From Mycetocola spongiae (GTDB taxonomy: Bacteria > Actinomycetota > Actinomycetes > Actinomycetales > Microbacteriaceae), in NCBI RefSeq assembly GCF_020424085.1, contig NZ_CP080203.1:2666001-2730000 (forward strand): 64,000 nucleotides of DNA, given 5' to 3'. A model generated the notes under the pieces. The model was given only the letters and a program-made list of their open reading frames with translations. It ran no database searches and was not told the DNA's origin. The position numbers were made by a program, and so were the translations under genes. Position 1 is the first letter of the stretch; each line of letters opens with the position of its first letter. This document shows positions 17,334 to 26,257 of this stretch, piece by piece.

Positions 17334-18889
17334 ACGCGCTGGTACCCCTCGTAGTCACCCTGCCGCTGCTCGGCGCGGCCATCGCGCTGATCTTTGGTCA
17401 GCGCCCCAAGATTCAGATCACCGTGAGCGTGCTTGCGCTGACCGCCGTGGTGGCCATCAGCGCGGTCCTGCTGGTTGCGGTGGACCAGACCGGCACCGTG
17501 GTGGTCAACGTGGGCGAGTGGGCCCCACCCTGGGGCATCGTGCTGGTGGTGGACCGGCTCTCGGCCATCATGCTCCTGGTCTCGGCGCTGATGCTGCTGG
17601 GAGTGCTGATCTTCGCAATCGGCCAGGGCATCGTGGACGACGATAACGAGACTCCGGTTTCGATCTTCCACCCCGCCTATCTGGTGCTCTCCGCGGGTCT
17701 ATTTGACGCGTTTGTCGCGGGCGACCTCTTTAACATGTACGTCGGCTTCGAGATGCTGCTCGGCGCGAGCTATGTGCTGCTGACCCTCGGCGGCACCGGC
17801 GCCCGCATCCGCGCGGGCGTGACCTATATCGTGATCAGCCTGATGAGCTCGCTGCTGTTTGTGGGTGCGATTGCGCTGATCTATGGGGCCACGGGCACCG
17901 TCACGATTGCGCTGATCTCGGAGCGGGTGCGCGATCTCCCGATGGACGTGCAGTGGATATTATGCGCCGCGCTGCTGCTGGGCTTCGCGGTCAAGGCGGC
18001 GGTGTTCCCGCTGTCCTTCTGGCTTCCCGATTCCTATCCCACGGCCCCCGCACCGGTCACCGCGGTATTCGCCGGATTGCTCACCAAGGTGGGTGTTTAT
18101 GCGATCATCCGCACCGATACCGTGATGTTTGTGGACGTGCCCCTGCAGGTTCCCCTCATGGTGATAGCGTTTTTCACCCTGCTGGTGGGCATCATGGGTG
18201 CGGTCATGCAGGCCGATATTAAGCGGCTGCTCTCGTTCACCCTGGTGAGCCATATCGGTTATATGATCTTTGGCATCGCGGTGGGTGGCGAGATGGCGCT
18301 GACCGCGACCATCTACTACGTGGTGCACCATATTGTGGTGCAGACCACGCTCTTCCTCTCCACCGGTCTGATCGAACGCGTGGGCGGAACCACCTCGATT
18401 TCCCGCCTCGGCGGGCTGCTTAAGGCAGCGCCATTTGTGGCGGTCCTCTTTTTCCTCGGGGCGCTGAACCTCGGCGGTATTCCGCCGTTCTCGGGCTTCC
18501 TCGGCAAGGTGGGCCTGTTCCAGGCCGGCGTGGAAAACGGCACCGTGCTGTCCTATATCGTGATCGCCGCGGGAGCCGCGACCTCGCTGCTCACGCTCTA
18601 TGCGCTGGCCCGCGTCTGGAATATGGCGTTCTGGCGCACCCGCGGCGAGGTGGACGGCTATTCCTCGCCGCTGCTGGAATCGCTCGCGGAGAGCCCCGAG
18701 GACTCGGGCACCGTGGCCACCAAGCAGACCTCCAAGATGATGGTCGGGGCCACCGCCGGAATGGTGGGCCTGACCCTGCTGCTGACGATCTTCGCCGGCC
18801 CGATCTTCGCCTATGCGCAGCGCGCGGCGATCACCATCGGTGACGTCTCCAATTATGTCAACGCCGTGTTCCCGGGAGGCTTCCAATGA
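17330..18889 (+). CDS. mrpD: Mrp antiporter subunit D
   Basis: A 519-residue NuoM/NuoN-like proton-conducting subunit with about 14 helices. Visible conserved parts are DLFNMYVGFEMLLGASYVLLTLG (about 137-159), the channel helix AVKAAVFPLSFWLPDSYPTAPAPVTAVFAGLLTKVGVYAI with its Lys residues (about 222-260), and IKRLLSFTLVSHIGYMIFG (about 300). It starts 4 nt inside mrpC. It works with MrpA in the proton half-channels of the complex. Confidence 0.94.
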   Translation: MNALVPLVVTLPLLGAAIALIFGQRPKIQITVSVLALTAVVAISAVLLVAVDQTGTVVVNVGEWAPPWGIVLVVDRLSAIMLLVSALMLLGVLIFAIGQGIVDDDNETPVSIFHPAYLVLSAGLFDAFVAGDLFNMYVGFEMLLGASYVLLTLGGTGARIRAGVTYIVISLMSSLLFVGAIALIYGATGTVTIALISERVRDLPMDVQWILCAALLLGFAVKAAVFPLSFWLPDSYPTAPAPVTAVFAGLLTKVGVYAIIRTDTVMFVDVPLQVPLMVIAFFTLLVGIMGAVMQADIKRLLSFTLVSHIGYMIFGIAVGGEMALTATIYYVVHHIVVQTTLFLSTGLIERVGGTTSISRLGGLLKAAPFVAVLFFLGALNLGGIPPFSGFLGKVGLFQAGVENGTVLSYIVIAAGAATSLLTLYALARVWNMAFWRTRGEVDGYSSPLLESLAESPEDSGTVATKQTSKMMVGATAGMVGLTLLLTIFAGPIFAYAQRAAITIGDVSNYVNAVFPGGFQ

Positions 18890-19467
18890 GTCCCAGTCCC
18901 GAAAAGCGACGCCTCGCCGGCATTAGCCGGCTCCTGCTGGCCCTCGGCCTGGTGCTGCTGTGGTGCCTGCTCTGGGGCAATTTCACGCTGCTGACGATCC
19001 TCACCGGGTTTATCGTGGCGGTGGGTGTCTCGGTGGTGTTTTATCTGCCGGGCGTGGAGCTCAGCGGGCGCGTGAATATTTGGCGCGTGATCGTCTTTTT
19101 TGCGGTGTTGCTTTATGACATCGTGCGGGCATCGATTCAGATCGCGTGGCTCTCGCTGGGTCCGGGCTATAAGCCCAGCAATGCCATCGTGGGTATCCCG
19201 CTGAATACCCGTTCGGATCTGATCATGAGCTGGACGGCCACGGCCATTTCCATCGTGCCGGGGTCGATCGTGGTGGACCTGGACCGCAATAGTTCCATCC
19301 TCTATGTGCACGTCCTCGACGTGCATAACGAGGAAGATATTCAGCACTTCATCGGCGAGGTCCTGGACACGGAGCGCCGCCTCGTGATGGCGATCGGCTC
19401 CCGGGTGGAGGCCGAACGGGTCACCCGGGCCCACCGCGAAAAATGCGAAAAGGGGAAGGTAAAATGA
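18886..19467 (+). CDS. mrpE: Mrp antiporter subunit E
   Basis: A 193-residue membrane subunit. Two N-terminal helices (LLLALGLVLLWCLLWGNFTLLTILTGFIVAVGVSV) are followed by the family segments VIVFFAVLLYDIVRASIQIAW and DLIMSWTATAISIVPGSIVVDLD, then the cytoplasmic VHVLDVHNEEDIQHFIGEVLDTERR. It overlaps mrpD by 4 nt. Confidence 0.93.
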   Translation: MSPSPEKRRLAGISRLLLALGLVLLWCLLWGNFTLLTILTGFIVAVGVSVVFYLPGVELSGRVNIWRVIVFFAVLLYDIVRASIQIAWLSLGPGYKPSNAIVGIPLNTRSDLIMSWTATAISIVPGSIVVDLDRNSSILYVHVLDVHNEEDIQHFIGEVLDTERRLVMAIGSRVEAERVTRAHREKCEKGKVK

Positions 19468-19730
19468 TGACCGTCATCCTCTGGATTATCGTGGCCATGT
19501 TTGGTGCCTCGGCGCTATGCGCCGTATATCGCATCCTGACCGGCCCGACCCTGCTGGACCGCGTGGTGGCCTCGGATGTGCTGGTCGCCACGATCATGTG
19601 TTCGTTGGGTGCCGAGATGGCCATTAACCGCCATACCAATACCCTGCCGGTCATGCTGGTGCTTGCGATGTTTGCGATCGTCGGCTCCGTGAGCGTGGCC
19701 CGCTTTATGTCGAATCAGGCGGAGGCGTGA
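19464..19730 (+). CDS. mrpF: Mrp antiporter subunit F
   Basis: An 88-residue three-helix subunit with the conserved YRILTGPTLLDRVVASDVL (about 24-42) and a last helix PVMLVLAMFAIVGSVSVARF. ATG 19464 overlaps the mrpE stop by 4 nt and has AGGGGAAGG upstream; the next codon is also ATG. Confidence 0.93.
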   Translation: MMTVILWIIVAMFGASALCAVYRILTGPTLLDRVVASDVLVATIMCSLGAEMAINRHTNTLPVMLVLAMFAIVGSVSVARFMSNQAEA

Positions 19731-20215
19731 TGCGCACGCTTTATACGATGGTGGAGGACGGCTTTGGCAATCCGAGCACCACGGGAGAGCTGACCGGAGA
19801 TTTCTGGCGCGACCTGGTCACGCTGGTGCTGGTCCTGGGCGCTGCAATCATGTGTCTGGCCGCGGGCGTGGGCCTGCTGAAGTTCCCGGATGTGCTTGCC
19901 CGCCTGCACGCCGCCACCAAGCCGCAGGTGCTGGGTGTGATCCTGGTGGTCGCGGATGTGGTGTTTTCCACCCCCACCGTGGGCACCATCACGATGGGCT
20001 TCTCGATCATCTTTTTCCAGGCGCTCACTGCCCCGATCTCGGCGCATATGGTGGGCCGCGCGGCCTATCGCACGGGGAAGTTCACCAGTGATGTGCTGAT
20101 CCGCGATGAGCTGCGCGGGCGCAATCACCTGCTGGGCCTGGACTATCCCGATCCCGAGGACTATTCGGAGCCCACCGCCGAGCCTGCAATCGACGAAGAC
20201 CCCACGCGGGCCTAA
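19730..20215 (+). CDS. mrpG: Mrp antiporter subunit G
   Basis: A 161-residue last subunit of the complex. The core LGAAIMCLAAGVGLLKFPDVLARLHAATKPQVLGVILVV (about 38-76) matches the PhaG/MnhG pattern (GLLRFPDxxxRLHAxTK). The N-terminal 28 residues and the C-terminal tail (YPDPEDYSEPTAEPAIDED) are extensions beyond the roughly 100-residue core. ATG 19730 lies 4 nt after GGAGG; an overlapping GTG one codon earlier is too near. No strong terminator follows before the convergent nagA. Confidence 0.92.
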   Translation: MRTLYTMVEDGFGNPSTTGELTGDFWRDLVTLVLVLGAAIMCLAAGVGLLKFPDVLARLHAATKPQVLGVILVVADVVFSTPTVGTITMGFSIIFFQALTAPISAHMVGRAAYRTGKFTSDVLIRDELRGRNHLLGLDYPDPEDYSEPTAEPAIDEDPTRA

Positions 20216-20290
20216 GCGCCACCCGGCCGCGGGCCCGGTGCGGACTCGCGGCGGGCGGAACGGGACCGCGGTGCCGTTTTCCCGGGGCCG

Positions 20291-21445
20291 CTAATCGCGC
20301 GGGACAGGCTCGCCATCGGCCCAGACGCGCAGCACACTCAGGTCCTGATCCAGGAGCACAATATCGGCGGCGAAGCCCACGTCGAGTGCCCCAAATTCAT
20401 TGCCGCGGCCGATCGTGCGGGCGGGCGTCTCGGTGAGGGCCCGCACCGCCTCGGGCAGCGGGATATGGGAATCGCGCACGGCCCGCAGCAGCGCCTGGTC
20501 GAGGGTCAGCGTGGAACCGGCGATGGCCCCGCCCTCCTCGAGCCGGGCCACACCATCGGTCACGATGACGCCGAGGGTACCCAGCAGATAGTGGCCATCG
20601 TGATTGCCCGCGGCGGCCATGGCATCGGTGATCAGGGCCACGCGGCCCGGGGCCATCTCAAATGCGAGCTCAACAACGCTCGGGTGCACGTGCACGCCGT
20701 CGTTCACGATTTCCAGCGTGACATGGGGGCTATCGGCGGCGGCCAGGACCGGGCCCGGTGCGCGGTGGTGGATGGGGTTCATCGCGTTAAAGGCGTGGGT
20801 GAGGATGCTGGCTCCCGCGGAGAACGCGGCCAGCGCGCCCTCATAATCGGCATCGGTATGGCCCACCGCCACGGCGATTCCCGCGGCGGTAAAGCGGCGA
20901 ATGGCCTCCGCCGAACCGGGCAGCTCGGGGGCAAGCGTGACCTGGCAGATGGTGCCCTGGCCCGCCGCGATCAGGCGATCCACATCGCGAATATCGGGCT
21001 CGATCAGATACTCGGGATCGTGTGCCCCGCGATGCCCGGGATCGAGGAACGGGCCCTCCAGGTGGGAACCCAGGATGAGCGGGTTATCCTCGGCCAGATC
21101 GGCGATCACCCCGACGCGGCGCATCAGCTCCTCCACATCCCCCGTGACCAGGGAGAGCACCGAGCGGGTGGTGCCGTGGGCGCGGTGCAGCGAGAGCGCG
21201 GCGTCCACCGCCGCGGGGCCGTCCTCATAGGAGAACCCGCCGCCGCCGTGCGCGTGGATATCGATAAAACCGGGGGTGAGGATCTGTCCCGAGGCGTCGA
21301 TGAGCTCGGCGGTTTCCTCGCGCAGCCGCCAGGAATCACCCTCGCCGCGGGCAAGGATCCGGCCATCGGAGGAGAACTCGACCCAGCCGTGTTTTACGGC
21401 TACGCCGCCGGTGATCAGGGTGGCAGAGTGGATCAGGGTGCGCAT
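20291..21445 (-). CDS. nagA: N-acetylglucosamine-6-phosphate deacetylase
   Basis: NagA removes acetate from GlcNAc-6-P to give glucosamine-6-P in amino-sugar recycling or catabolism. The 384-residue product shows the amidohydrolase metal sites: GFIDIHAHGGGG (about 58-69), the Glu in GSHLEGPFLDPGHRGAHD (about 124-141), His in AVGHTDADYEG (about 190), His in THAFNAMNPIHHRAPG, and the catalytic Asp in LITDAMAAAG. The ATG at 21445 lacks a ribosome binding site, but TAGGCT ends 6 nt upstream, so the mRNA is probably leaderless. It is monocistronic here; no nagB is adjacent. Confidence 0.93.
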   Translation of the reverse strand: MRTLIHSATLITGGVAVKHGWVEFSSDGRILARGEGDSWRLREETAELIDASGQILTPGFIDIHAHGGGGFSYEDGPAAVDAALSLHRAHGTTRSVLSLVTGDVEELMRRVGVIADLAEDNPLILGSHLEGPFLDPGHRGAHDPEYLIEPDIRDVDRLIAAGQGTICQVTLAPELPGSAEAIRRFTAAGIAVAVGHTDADYEGALAAFSAGASILTHAFNAMNPIHHRAPGPVLAAADSPHVTLEIVNDGVHVHPSVVELAFEMAPGRVALITDAMAAAGNHDGHYLLGTLGVIVTDGVARLEEGGAIAGSTLTLDQALLRAVRDSHIPLPEAVRALTETPARTIGRGNEFGALDVGFAADIVLLDQDLSVLRVWADGEPVPRD

Positions 21446-21451
21446 AAATCG

Positions 21452-21457
21452 AGCCTA
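21452..21457 (-). promoter_or_regulatory. -10 box of nagA (leaderless)
   Basis: TAGGCT on the minus strand ends 6 nt before the nagA ATG and no Shine-Dalgarno is present. Confidence 0.45.
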
Positions 21458-21540
21458 CCGCGCCCGCGCGAAAGTAACACCTCTCCAACGAATTCCCGAT
21501 TTGGCCGGACCGTGCCGGAAGGCCGGGGCAGACTGGTTAT

Positions 21541-22992
21541 ATGGTTTTTTTGGATCGGCCCTCCCCGCACGCCCCCGGACCCCGCCCGCGCGGGCGCGCC
21601 TCGCGCCGCGTTGTGGCGCTGCTCGCGGGCTCCGCGCTGCTGCTGGGGCTGGGTGCCTGCGCCGCTACTCCCACTGAGGGCTCGCCCGCGAGTGCCTCCG
21701 CGGAGTCTCTGCCGCCGGTCCTTCCCGATACCGTGGTGGGGCAGCGCGCCGGTGCCGTCCTCCAGCTGCTCAACGCCGCCTCCCCGCCCACCGAGGCCGA
21801 ACTCACCGCTTTGCTGGCCCCGGGAAGCCTCGCGCAGGTGACCCCCGCGGGTTTTATCGAGGTCTTTAAAAACCTGCAGGAGGCGCGGCCCTGGACCCTC
21901 ACCTCCTTCGACTCGCTGGACGTCGCGGCCGAGGGTGTGATCTCCGGGTCCAAGGGGGCGGGGGAGCTCTCGATGCGGCTGATCCTGGACGAATCCGATC
22001 TGATCGAAACCCTGTGGTTTGGTGCGGTGGCCCCGCCGCGCACTCCCGCGACCAGCTGGGAGGAGGTGGGCAAGGAGGTGGTGGGCCTGCCCTCCAATAC
22101 CTCGCTGCGCGTGGCCCGAGTGGACGGCGATATCCCCGAGGTGATCGTGGAGTCCGGCGAGAGCGCGCCGCGCCCGCTTGGGTCCATCTTTAAGCTCTAT
22201 GTTTTGGGCGCGCTCGTGGATGCCATCGAGGCCGGCACAATCGGCTGGGACGATGAGCTCACCGTGACCGAGGGCACCCGCTCCCTGCCCTCGGGGCAGC
22301 TGCAAAACCTGCCCGATGGCGCCACCGTGACGGTGCGTGAGGCAGCGCAAAAGGCCATCGAAATCAGCGATAATACCGGCACCGACCTGCTGATCGCCGC
22401 CCTCGGGCGCGAGGCCGTGGAGGCGGTGCTGCCGCGGATGGGGCAGCGGGAGGAGCCCGGCCAGCCCGCCCGCAACGTTCCCTTCCTGACCACCCGCGAC
22501 CTGTTCTGGCTGGGCTGGGCGGCCGAGCCCGGGGTGCGCGAGTCCTGGAAAACCGGCGATGAGAGCGCGCGCCGCGCGCTGCTCGCGGGGGTGCCCACGG
22601 GCGCCATCACGGTGGACCCGGCGGCACTCACGCGCCCGGTCTGGACCGAGGGGCTCGACTGGTTTGCCTCGCCCGCCGAGGTGGAGGCCGCGCAGCTTGC
22701 CCTGCACCGCCGTGCCCAGACCCCCGCGGGGGAGCCCCTGGCCGAGATTCTTGCGGCCAATCCGGGCCTGCCCGTTCCCTCGGACCGGCTGGATATCCTC
22801 TCGTTTAAGGGAGGCAGTGCCCCCGGGGTCCTCGCCGGAAGCTGGCTGGTGGCCGGCCCGGAGGGCGCACTCTATGCGATCACCCTCCAGGTGGCCGATC
22901 CCGGAGCCGCCCCGGTCCTCGATCCGATGATCTATTTTGGCCCGGTCCAGGACGCCCTCGCGCTGCTCGCTGCCGAGCCCTCCGCGCCCTAG
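21541..22992 (+). CDS. Lipoprotein serine hydrolase, class A beta-lactamase-like
   Basis: A 483-residue exported lipoprotein: a basic N-terminus, the hydrophobic stretch VVALLAGSALLLGLGAC, and a lipobox Cys at about 40. The C-terminal part has the penicillin-recognising serine-hydrolase motifs: S-x-x-K as GSIFKLYV (Ser about 215, Lys about 218), SDN in EISDNTGTDLLI (about 275), and K-G-G in LSFKGGSAPG (about 423), equivalent to KTG. The N-terminal 170 residues form a separate domain (EAELTALLAPGSLAQVTPAGFIEVFKNL) also seen in related secreted hydrolases. Peptidase, esterase or beta-lactamase activity cannot be separated from sequence alone. The stop overlaps that of the following convergent gene by 4 nt. 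Confidence 0.82.
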   Translation: MVFLDRPSPHAPGPRPRGRASRRVVALLAGSALLLGLGACAATPTEGSPASASAESLPPVLPDTVVGQRAGAVLQLLNAASPPTEAELTALLAPGSLAQVTPAGFIEVFKNLQEARPWTLTSFDSLDVAAEGVISGSKGAGELSMRLILDESDLIETLWFGAVAPPRTPATSWEEVGKEVVGLPSNTSLRVARVDGDIPEVIVESGESAPRPLGSIFKLYVLGALVDAIEAGTIGWDDELTVTEGTRSLPSGQLQNLPDGATVTVREAAQKAIEISDNTGTDLLIAALGREAVEAVLPRMGQREEPGQPARNVPFLTTRDLFWLGWAAEPGVRESWKTGDESARRALLAGVPTGAITVDPAALTRPVWTEGLDWFASPAEVEAAQLALHRRAQTPAGEPLAEILAANPGLPVPSDRLDILSFKGGSAPGVLAGSWLVAGPEGALYAITLQVADPGAAPVLDPMIYFGPVQDALALLAAEPSAP

Positions 22993-23411
22993 GGCGCCGG
23001 GGCCCGGCCTGCCGCGCACGGAGGCATCGGCGCGGGCCCGGTCAGGCGCAGCACCAGAAGCACCAGCAGCCGATAGGAGATCGTCGCGAGCCCGGGGAGT
23101 GGCCAGAGCGCGGCGGGAGGCGGGACCGATGGGTGCCGCCAGGAGTGCACTGACGGGATGAACTCAACGCAGGCCAGGCCGATCGCGAGCGACCGCAGCC
23201 GGGGCGAGGGCGGGGCGAGGGGCCGGGACGGTGGGCCCGTGCGCGCGGCCGTGGTCGCGGCTATTCCCGGCGCGGCGAGTGCTGAGAGCAGCGGGCCCGC
23301 GAAGGGGCCCCGGGCCCCGAGCCATAAACCCGCGGCGGTTGCGGCGGCGGTGCCCGGGATGACATATACCGGGGAAGGCGCGGGGTCGCGCCCGGGGAGG
23401 GCTGCGTTCAC
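22989..23411 (-). CDS. Hypothetical small membrane protein
   Basis: A 140-residue frame with GTG start, AAGGA about 11 nt upstream and third-position GC as high as in neighbouring genes. Three hydrophobic stretches are visible: ATAAGLWLGARGPFAGPLLSAL, LRSLAIGLACVEFIP and ATISYRLLVLLVLRLTG. No family is recognised. It ends within the last codons of the serine hydrolase gene on the other strand. Confidence 0.55.
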   Translation of the reverse strand: MNAALPGRDPAPSPVYVIPGTAAATAAGLWLGARGPFAGPLLSALAAPGIAATTAARTGPPSRPLAPPSPRLRSLAIGLACVEFIPSVHSWRHPSVPPPAALWPLPGLATISYRLLVLLVLRLTGPAPMPPCAAGRAPAP

Positions 23412-23584
23412 TGAGACTCACCGTCCTTATGCGTTGCGGGGGAGAAACGAGGAGAGGCCGATCACGGCACCGCGCCGCGCGAATCGGCCGGGAATTCGCC
23501 CCATGGTTCCTCCGTGCGTGGAGGAGCCGGACGGCCCCGCCCCCGGGTTTTCACCCCGCGGGGTGCGCGCAGATGCTAGGCTGA

Positions 23585-23684
23585 ATCCGTCGCGACTGGC
23601 GTATGTGGGTTCACCTCGGTGATCCGCTCAAGATGGTCACCATCGGGGAGCGACCGACACGGATTCGACCGCACGCCTGGGCCG
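23585..23684 (+). ncRNA. ZTP (pfl) riboswitch upstream of glyA-folD
   Basis: The ZTP/ZMP-sensing pfl motif. GTCGC (23589-23593) pairs with GCGAC (23650-23654). The conserved GACTGGCG follows directly. An internal hairpin is formed by GGTGA (23618-23622) and TCACC (23637-23641), followed by the hallmark CGGGGAGCGACC. The 3' subdomain contains CGCCTGGGC, whose CGCC (23674-23677) forms the expected pseudoknot with GGCG (23598-23601). The riboswitch lies 50 nt before glyA; ZTP accumulates when 10-formyl-THF is short, and binding turns on one-carbon genes. The remaining DNA from 23412 to 23584 shows no other signal. Confidence 0.88.
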
Positions 23685-23731
23685 ATACGGATAACCCTTG
23701 CTGTCCGCCGATGTCATAAAAGGAGCCAGTT

Positions 23732-25003
23732 TTGACCGATGTATTTAACGCCCCCCTGTCCGAGGTAGACCCGGAAATTGCCGCGGTTTTGGATCAGGAG
23801 CTTGCCCGCCAGCGCGACTATCTGGAAATGATCGCGAGCGAGAACTTTGTTCCCGTCTCCGTGCTCCAGTCCGTGGGCTCCGTGCTCACCAATAAATACG
23901 CCGAGGGCTACCCCGGCCGCCGCTATTACGGCGGTTGCGAGGCCGTGGACGTGGCCGAGAACCTCGCCATTGCCCGCGTGAAGGAGCTCTTCGGAGCCAA
24001 ATACGCCAACGTACAGCCGCACTCCGGCGCCACCGCCAATGCCGCGGTTCTTGCCGCGATCGCCAAGCCCGGCGACACCATCCTCGGCCTGGAGCTCGCC
24101 CACGGCGGCCACCTGACCCACGGAATGCACCTCAACTTCTCCGGCAAGCTTTATAACGCCGTGTCCTATGGTGTAGACCCCGAAACCTTCCTCGTAGACA
24201 TGGACGTGGTACGCGCCCAGGCCCGCGAACATAAGCCGCAGGTCATCATCGCCGGCTGGTCGGCCTATACCCGTCAGCTTGATTTTGCGGCCTTCCGCGA
24301 GATCGCCGATGAGGTGGGTGCCACCCTGTGGGTGGACATGGCCCACTTCGCCGGGCTCGTCGCCGCCGGCGTGCACCCCTCGCCCGTGCCCCACGCCCAC
24401 GTGGTCTCCTCCACCGTGCATAAGACCATCGGTGGTCCTCGCTCGGGCTTCATCCTCACCAATGAGGTGGAGTTGGCCAAGAAGATCAACTCCGCCGTAT
24501 TCCCCGGCCAGCAGGGCGGCCCGCTTATGCACGTGATCGCCGGTAAGGCCACCGCGTTTAAGATCGCCGCGAGCCCCGAATTTGCCGACCGCCAGCGCCG
24601 CACGCTGTCCGGCGCCAAGATCGTCGCCGAGCGCCTGACCGCCGAGGACTCCAAGGCCGCGGGCCTCGACGTTCTCACCGGGGGCACCGATGTGCACCTC
24701 GTGCTGGTGGACCTGCGCAACTCCGAGCTGGACGGCAAGCAGGCCGAGGACGCGCTGCACGAGGTGGGCATCACCGTGAACCGCAACTCGGTTCCGTTTG
24801 ACCCCCGCCCGCCGATGGTCACCTCGGGTCTGCGCATCGGAACCCCCGCGCTGGCAACCCGTGGCTTCGGCGATGCCGAGTTCACCGAGGTGGCCGATGT
24901 GATCGCCCTGGCCCTGCGCCCGGGTGCGGACCTCCCGGCGCTGCGCGCCCGCGTGGCCCGACTGACCGAGGCCTTCCCGCTGTACCCGGGCCTCGCCCAG
25001 TAA
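23732..25003 (+). CDS. glyA: Serine hydroxymethyltransferase
   Basis: A 423-residue PLP enzyme that converts serine and THF to glycine and 5,10-methylene-THF. Signatures are [20 protein letters not shown] (about 28-47), [17 protein letters not shown] (about 55-71), the PLP lysine in [13 protein letters not shown] (about 231), and [12 protein letters not shown] near 350. The only start that fits is TTG at 23732, with AGGAG 8 nt upstream. It is first in an operon with folD (1-nt overlap) and under the ZTP riboswitch. Confidence 0.96.
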   Translation: MTDVFNAPLSEVDPEIAAVLDQELARQRDYLEMIASENFVPVSVLQSVGSVLTNKYAEGYPGRRYYGGCEAVDVAENLAIARVKELFGAKYANVQPHSGATANAAVLAAIAKPGDTILGLELAHGGHLTHGMHLNFSGKLYNAVSYGVDPETFLVDMDVVRAQAREHKPQVIIAGWSAYTRQLDFAAFREIADEVGATLWVDMAHFAGLVAAGVHPSPVPHAHVVSSTVHKTIGGPRSGFILTNEVELAKKINSAVFPGQQGGPLMHVIAGKATAFKIAASPEFADRQRRTLSGAKIVAERLTAEDSKAAGLDVLTGGTDVHLVLVDLRNSELDGKQAEDALHEVGITVNRNSVPFDPRPPMVTSGLRIGTPALATRGFGDAEFTEVADVIALALRPGADLPALRARVARLTEAFPLYPGLAQ

Positions 25004-25878
25004 TGACGGCTCAGCGACTGGATGGGGTGGCCGCGGCCACCGCCATCAAGGAGGAGCTGCGCACCCGCATCGACGCGCTGCGGGCCCGGGGAATCACCCC
25101 GGGCCTGGGCACGCTTCTGGTGGGGGATGACGCGGGTTCCCGCTCCTATGTGGCGGGCAAACACCGCGATTGTGCCGAGGTGGGAATCGAGTCGATCCGC
25201 GTGGACCTGCCCGCGACCGCCGATGCCGAGACCATTAGCGCGGCCATCCGCGAGCTGAACGAGAACCCGGCCGTGACCGGGTATATCGTGCAGCTTCCGC
25301 TTCCGCAGGGCATCAACGAGAATCAAATGCTGGAGCTCATCGACCCCGCCAAGGACGCCGATGGCCTGCATCCCACCAACCTCGGCAAGCTGGTGCTGGG
25401 CGTGGGCGGCGAGCTGGACTCGCCGCTGCCGTGCACACCCGCCGGAATCGTGGAGCTGCTCACCCGCAACGGCGTGAGCATCCCCGGAAAGCACGTGACC
25501 ATCATCGGTCGCGGCATCACCGTGGGGCGCCCGCTCTCGCTGCTGCTGACCCGCAAGGGCATCGACGCGACCGTGACCCTGACCCACTCGCGCACCCCCG
25601 ATCTGGCCGCGGAGGTTTCCCGCGCCGATATCGTGGTGGCCGCCGTGGGTGTCCCGCACCTCGTGCAGGCCTCCTGGGTGAAGCCCGGCGCGGCGGTACT
25701 CGACGTGGGCGTGACCCGCGTGGGAACCACCGAAAGCGGACGGGCCAAGCTCTCAGGAGACGTGGATCCGGCCGTGGCCGAGGTGGCAGGTTTCCTCTCG
25801 CCCAATCCGGGCGGGGTGGGTCCGATGACCCGGGCACTGCTGTTAAAAAATGTGGTTGAGGCCGCCGAGCGGCTCTAA
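25003..25878 (+). CDS. folD: Bifunctional methylene-THF dehydrogenase/cyclohydrolase
   Basis: FolD oxidises 5,10-methylene-THF and hydrolyses the methenyl form to 10-formyl-THF for purine synthesis. The 291-residue protein shows the [14 protein letters not shown] segment (catalytic Lys, about 48), [11 protein letters not shown] (about 99-109), [13 protein letters not shown] and the NADP-binding [16 protein letters not shown] (about 168-183). The ATG shares its A with the glyA stop. A strong terminator follows. Confidence 0.95.
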   Translation: MTAQRLDGVAAATAIKEELRTRIDALRARGITPGLGTLLVGDDAGSRSYVAGKHRDCAEVGIESIRVDLPATADAETISAAIRELNENPAVTGYIVQLPLPQGINENQMLELIDPAKDADGLHPTNLGKLVLGVGGELDSPLPCTPAGIVELLTRNGVSIPGKHVTIIGRGITVGRPLSLLLTRKGIDATVTLTHSRTPDLAAEVSRADIVVAAVGVPHLVQASWVKPGAAVLDVGVTRVGTTESGRAKLSGDVDPAVAEVAGFLSPNPGGVGPMTRALLLKNVVEAAERL

Positions 25879-25893
25879 TACTCGGAATACGGG

Positions 25894-25929
25894 AGGGGAT
25901 ATCGCGGCGCGATATCCCCTTCTTTTTTT
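25894..25929 (+). terminator. Rho-independent terminator of glyA-folD
   Basis: A perfect 12-bp stem (aggggatatcgc and complement) with GGC loop is followed by a T-rich run (TTCTTTTTTT). This is the best classical terminator in the first half of the window. Confidence 0.92.
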
Positions 25930-25971
25930 GCGCGCGCGGCTCCCGCGCCGGGGGCGTGGGCAGCGGGCGAA

Positions 25972-26000
25972 TTGACCGCCCGCGGGGCGGCTGTTACGGT
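25972..26000 (+). promoter_or_regulatory. Promoter of the ABC-F leader
   Basis: TTGACC (25972-25977) and TACGGT (25995-26000) are separated by 17 nt. The -10 box ends 6 nt before the ATG of a nine-codon reading frame, which would make that frame leaderless. Confidence 0.6.
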
Positions 26001-26006
26001 CGAGGC

Positions 26007-26036
26007 ATGGAGATTGACGAGATAGACAGGGCCTAA
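26007..26036 (+). CDS. Leader peptide MEIDEIDRA upstream of the ABC-F gene
   Basis: A nine-codon open frame (ATG to TAA) starting at the predicted transcription start of the ABC-F mRNA. It has no ribosome binding site and would be translated as a leaderless message. Codons 5-8 (26019-26028) are perfectly complementary over 10 nt to 26125-26134 in the same leader. This matches the logic of ribosome-mediated attenuation, in which an antibiotic-stalled ribosome on the peptide blocks that pairing. The peptide itself is not recognised. Confidence 0.5.
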   Translation: MEIDEIDRA

Positions 26037-26257
26037 CCCTCCCGCAGGGTGGTGCAGGTGGTTGAGCAAAGGCTCCCACCCGCGTCGGCGGAGTCCCGGT
26101 ATTCCGGCTCCCGTCCACCCCCGGTGTCTATCTCCCGCGTGGGATCGCCCTTCGGCGTGCCCGCGCGCGAGGGGCACGCCCGCCGCGGCGGGTTCCCTTC
26201 CGTCCCGCACGCGGGGCATCCCGGGCGCAGCCTGCGCATTTTTGGAAGGACACCATC
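26037..26257 (+). promoter_or_regulatory. Structured attenuator region before the ABC-F gene
   Basis: About 220 nt between the leader peptide and the ABC-F start. Visible structures are: ACCCT/AGGGT just after the peptide stop; TGTCTATCTC (26125-26134) pairing back into the peptide codons; a 9-bp hairpin GGCGTGCCC (26154-26162)/GGGCACGCC (26172-26180); and a short GCGCA/TGCGC stem (26225-26237) followed by ATTTTT directly before the AAGGA ribosome binding site. The last could act as a weak terminator or hide the ribosome binding site. Mutually exclusive folding is inferred. Confidence 0.5.

Noticed and set aside
20465-21841. Plus-strand open frame of 458 codons opposite nagA
   Set aside because: Antisense of nagA continuing into the serine hydrolase 5' end in the wrong frame; no domain and no ribosome binding site.
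23158-23622. Plus-strand frame upstream of glyA
   Set aside because: Runs into the ZTP riboswitch and lies opposite a frame with better codon use and hydrophobic segments; composition looks random.
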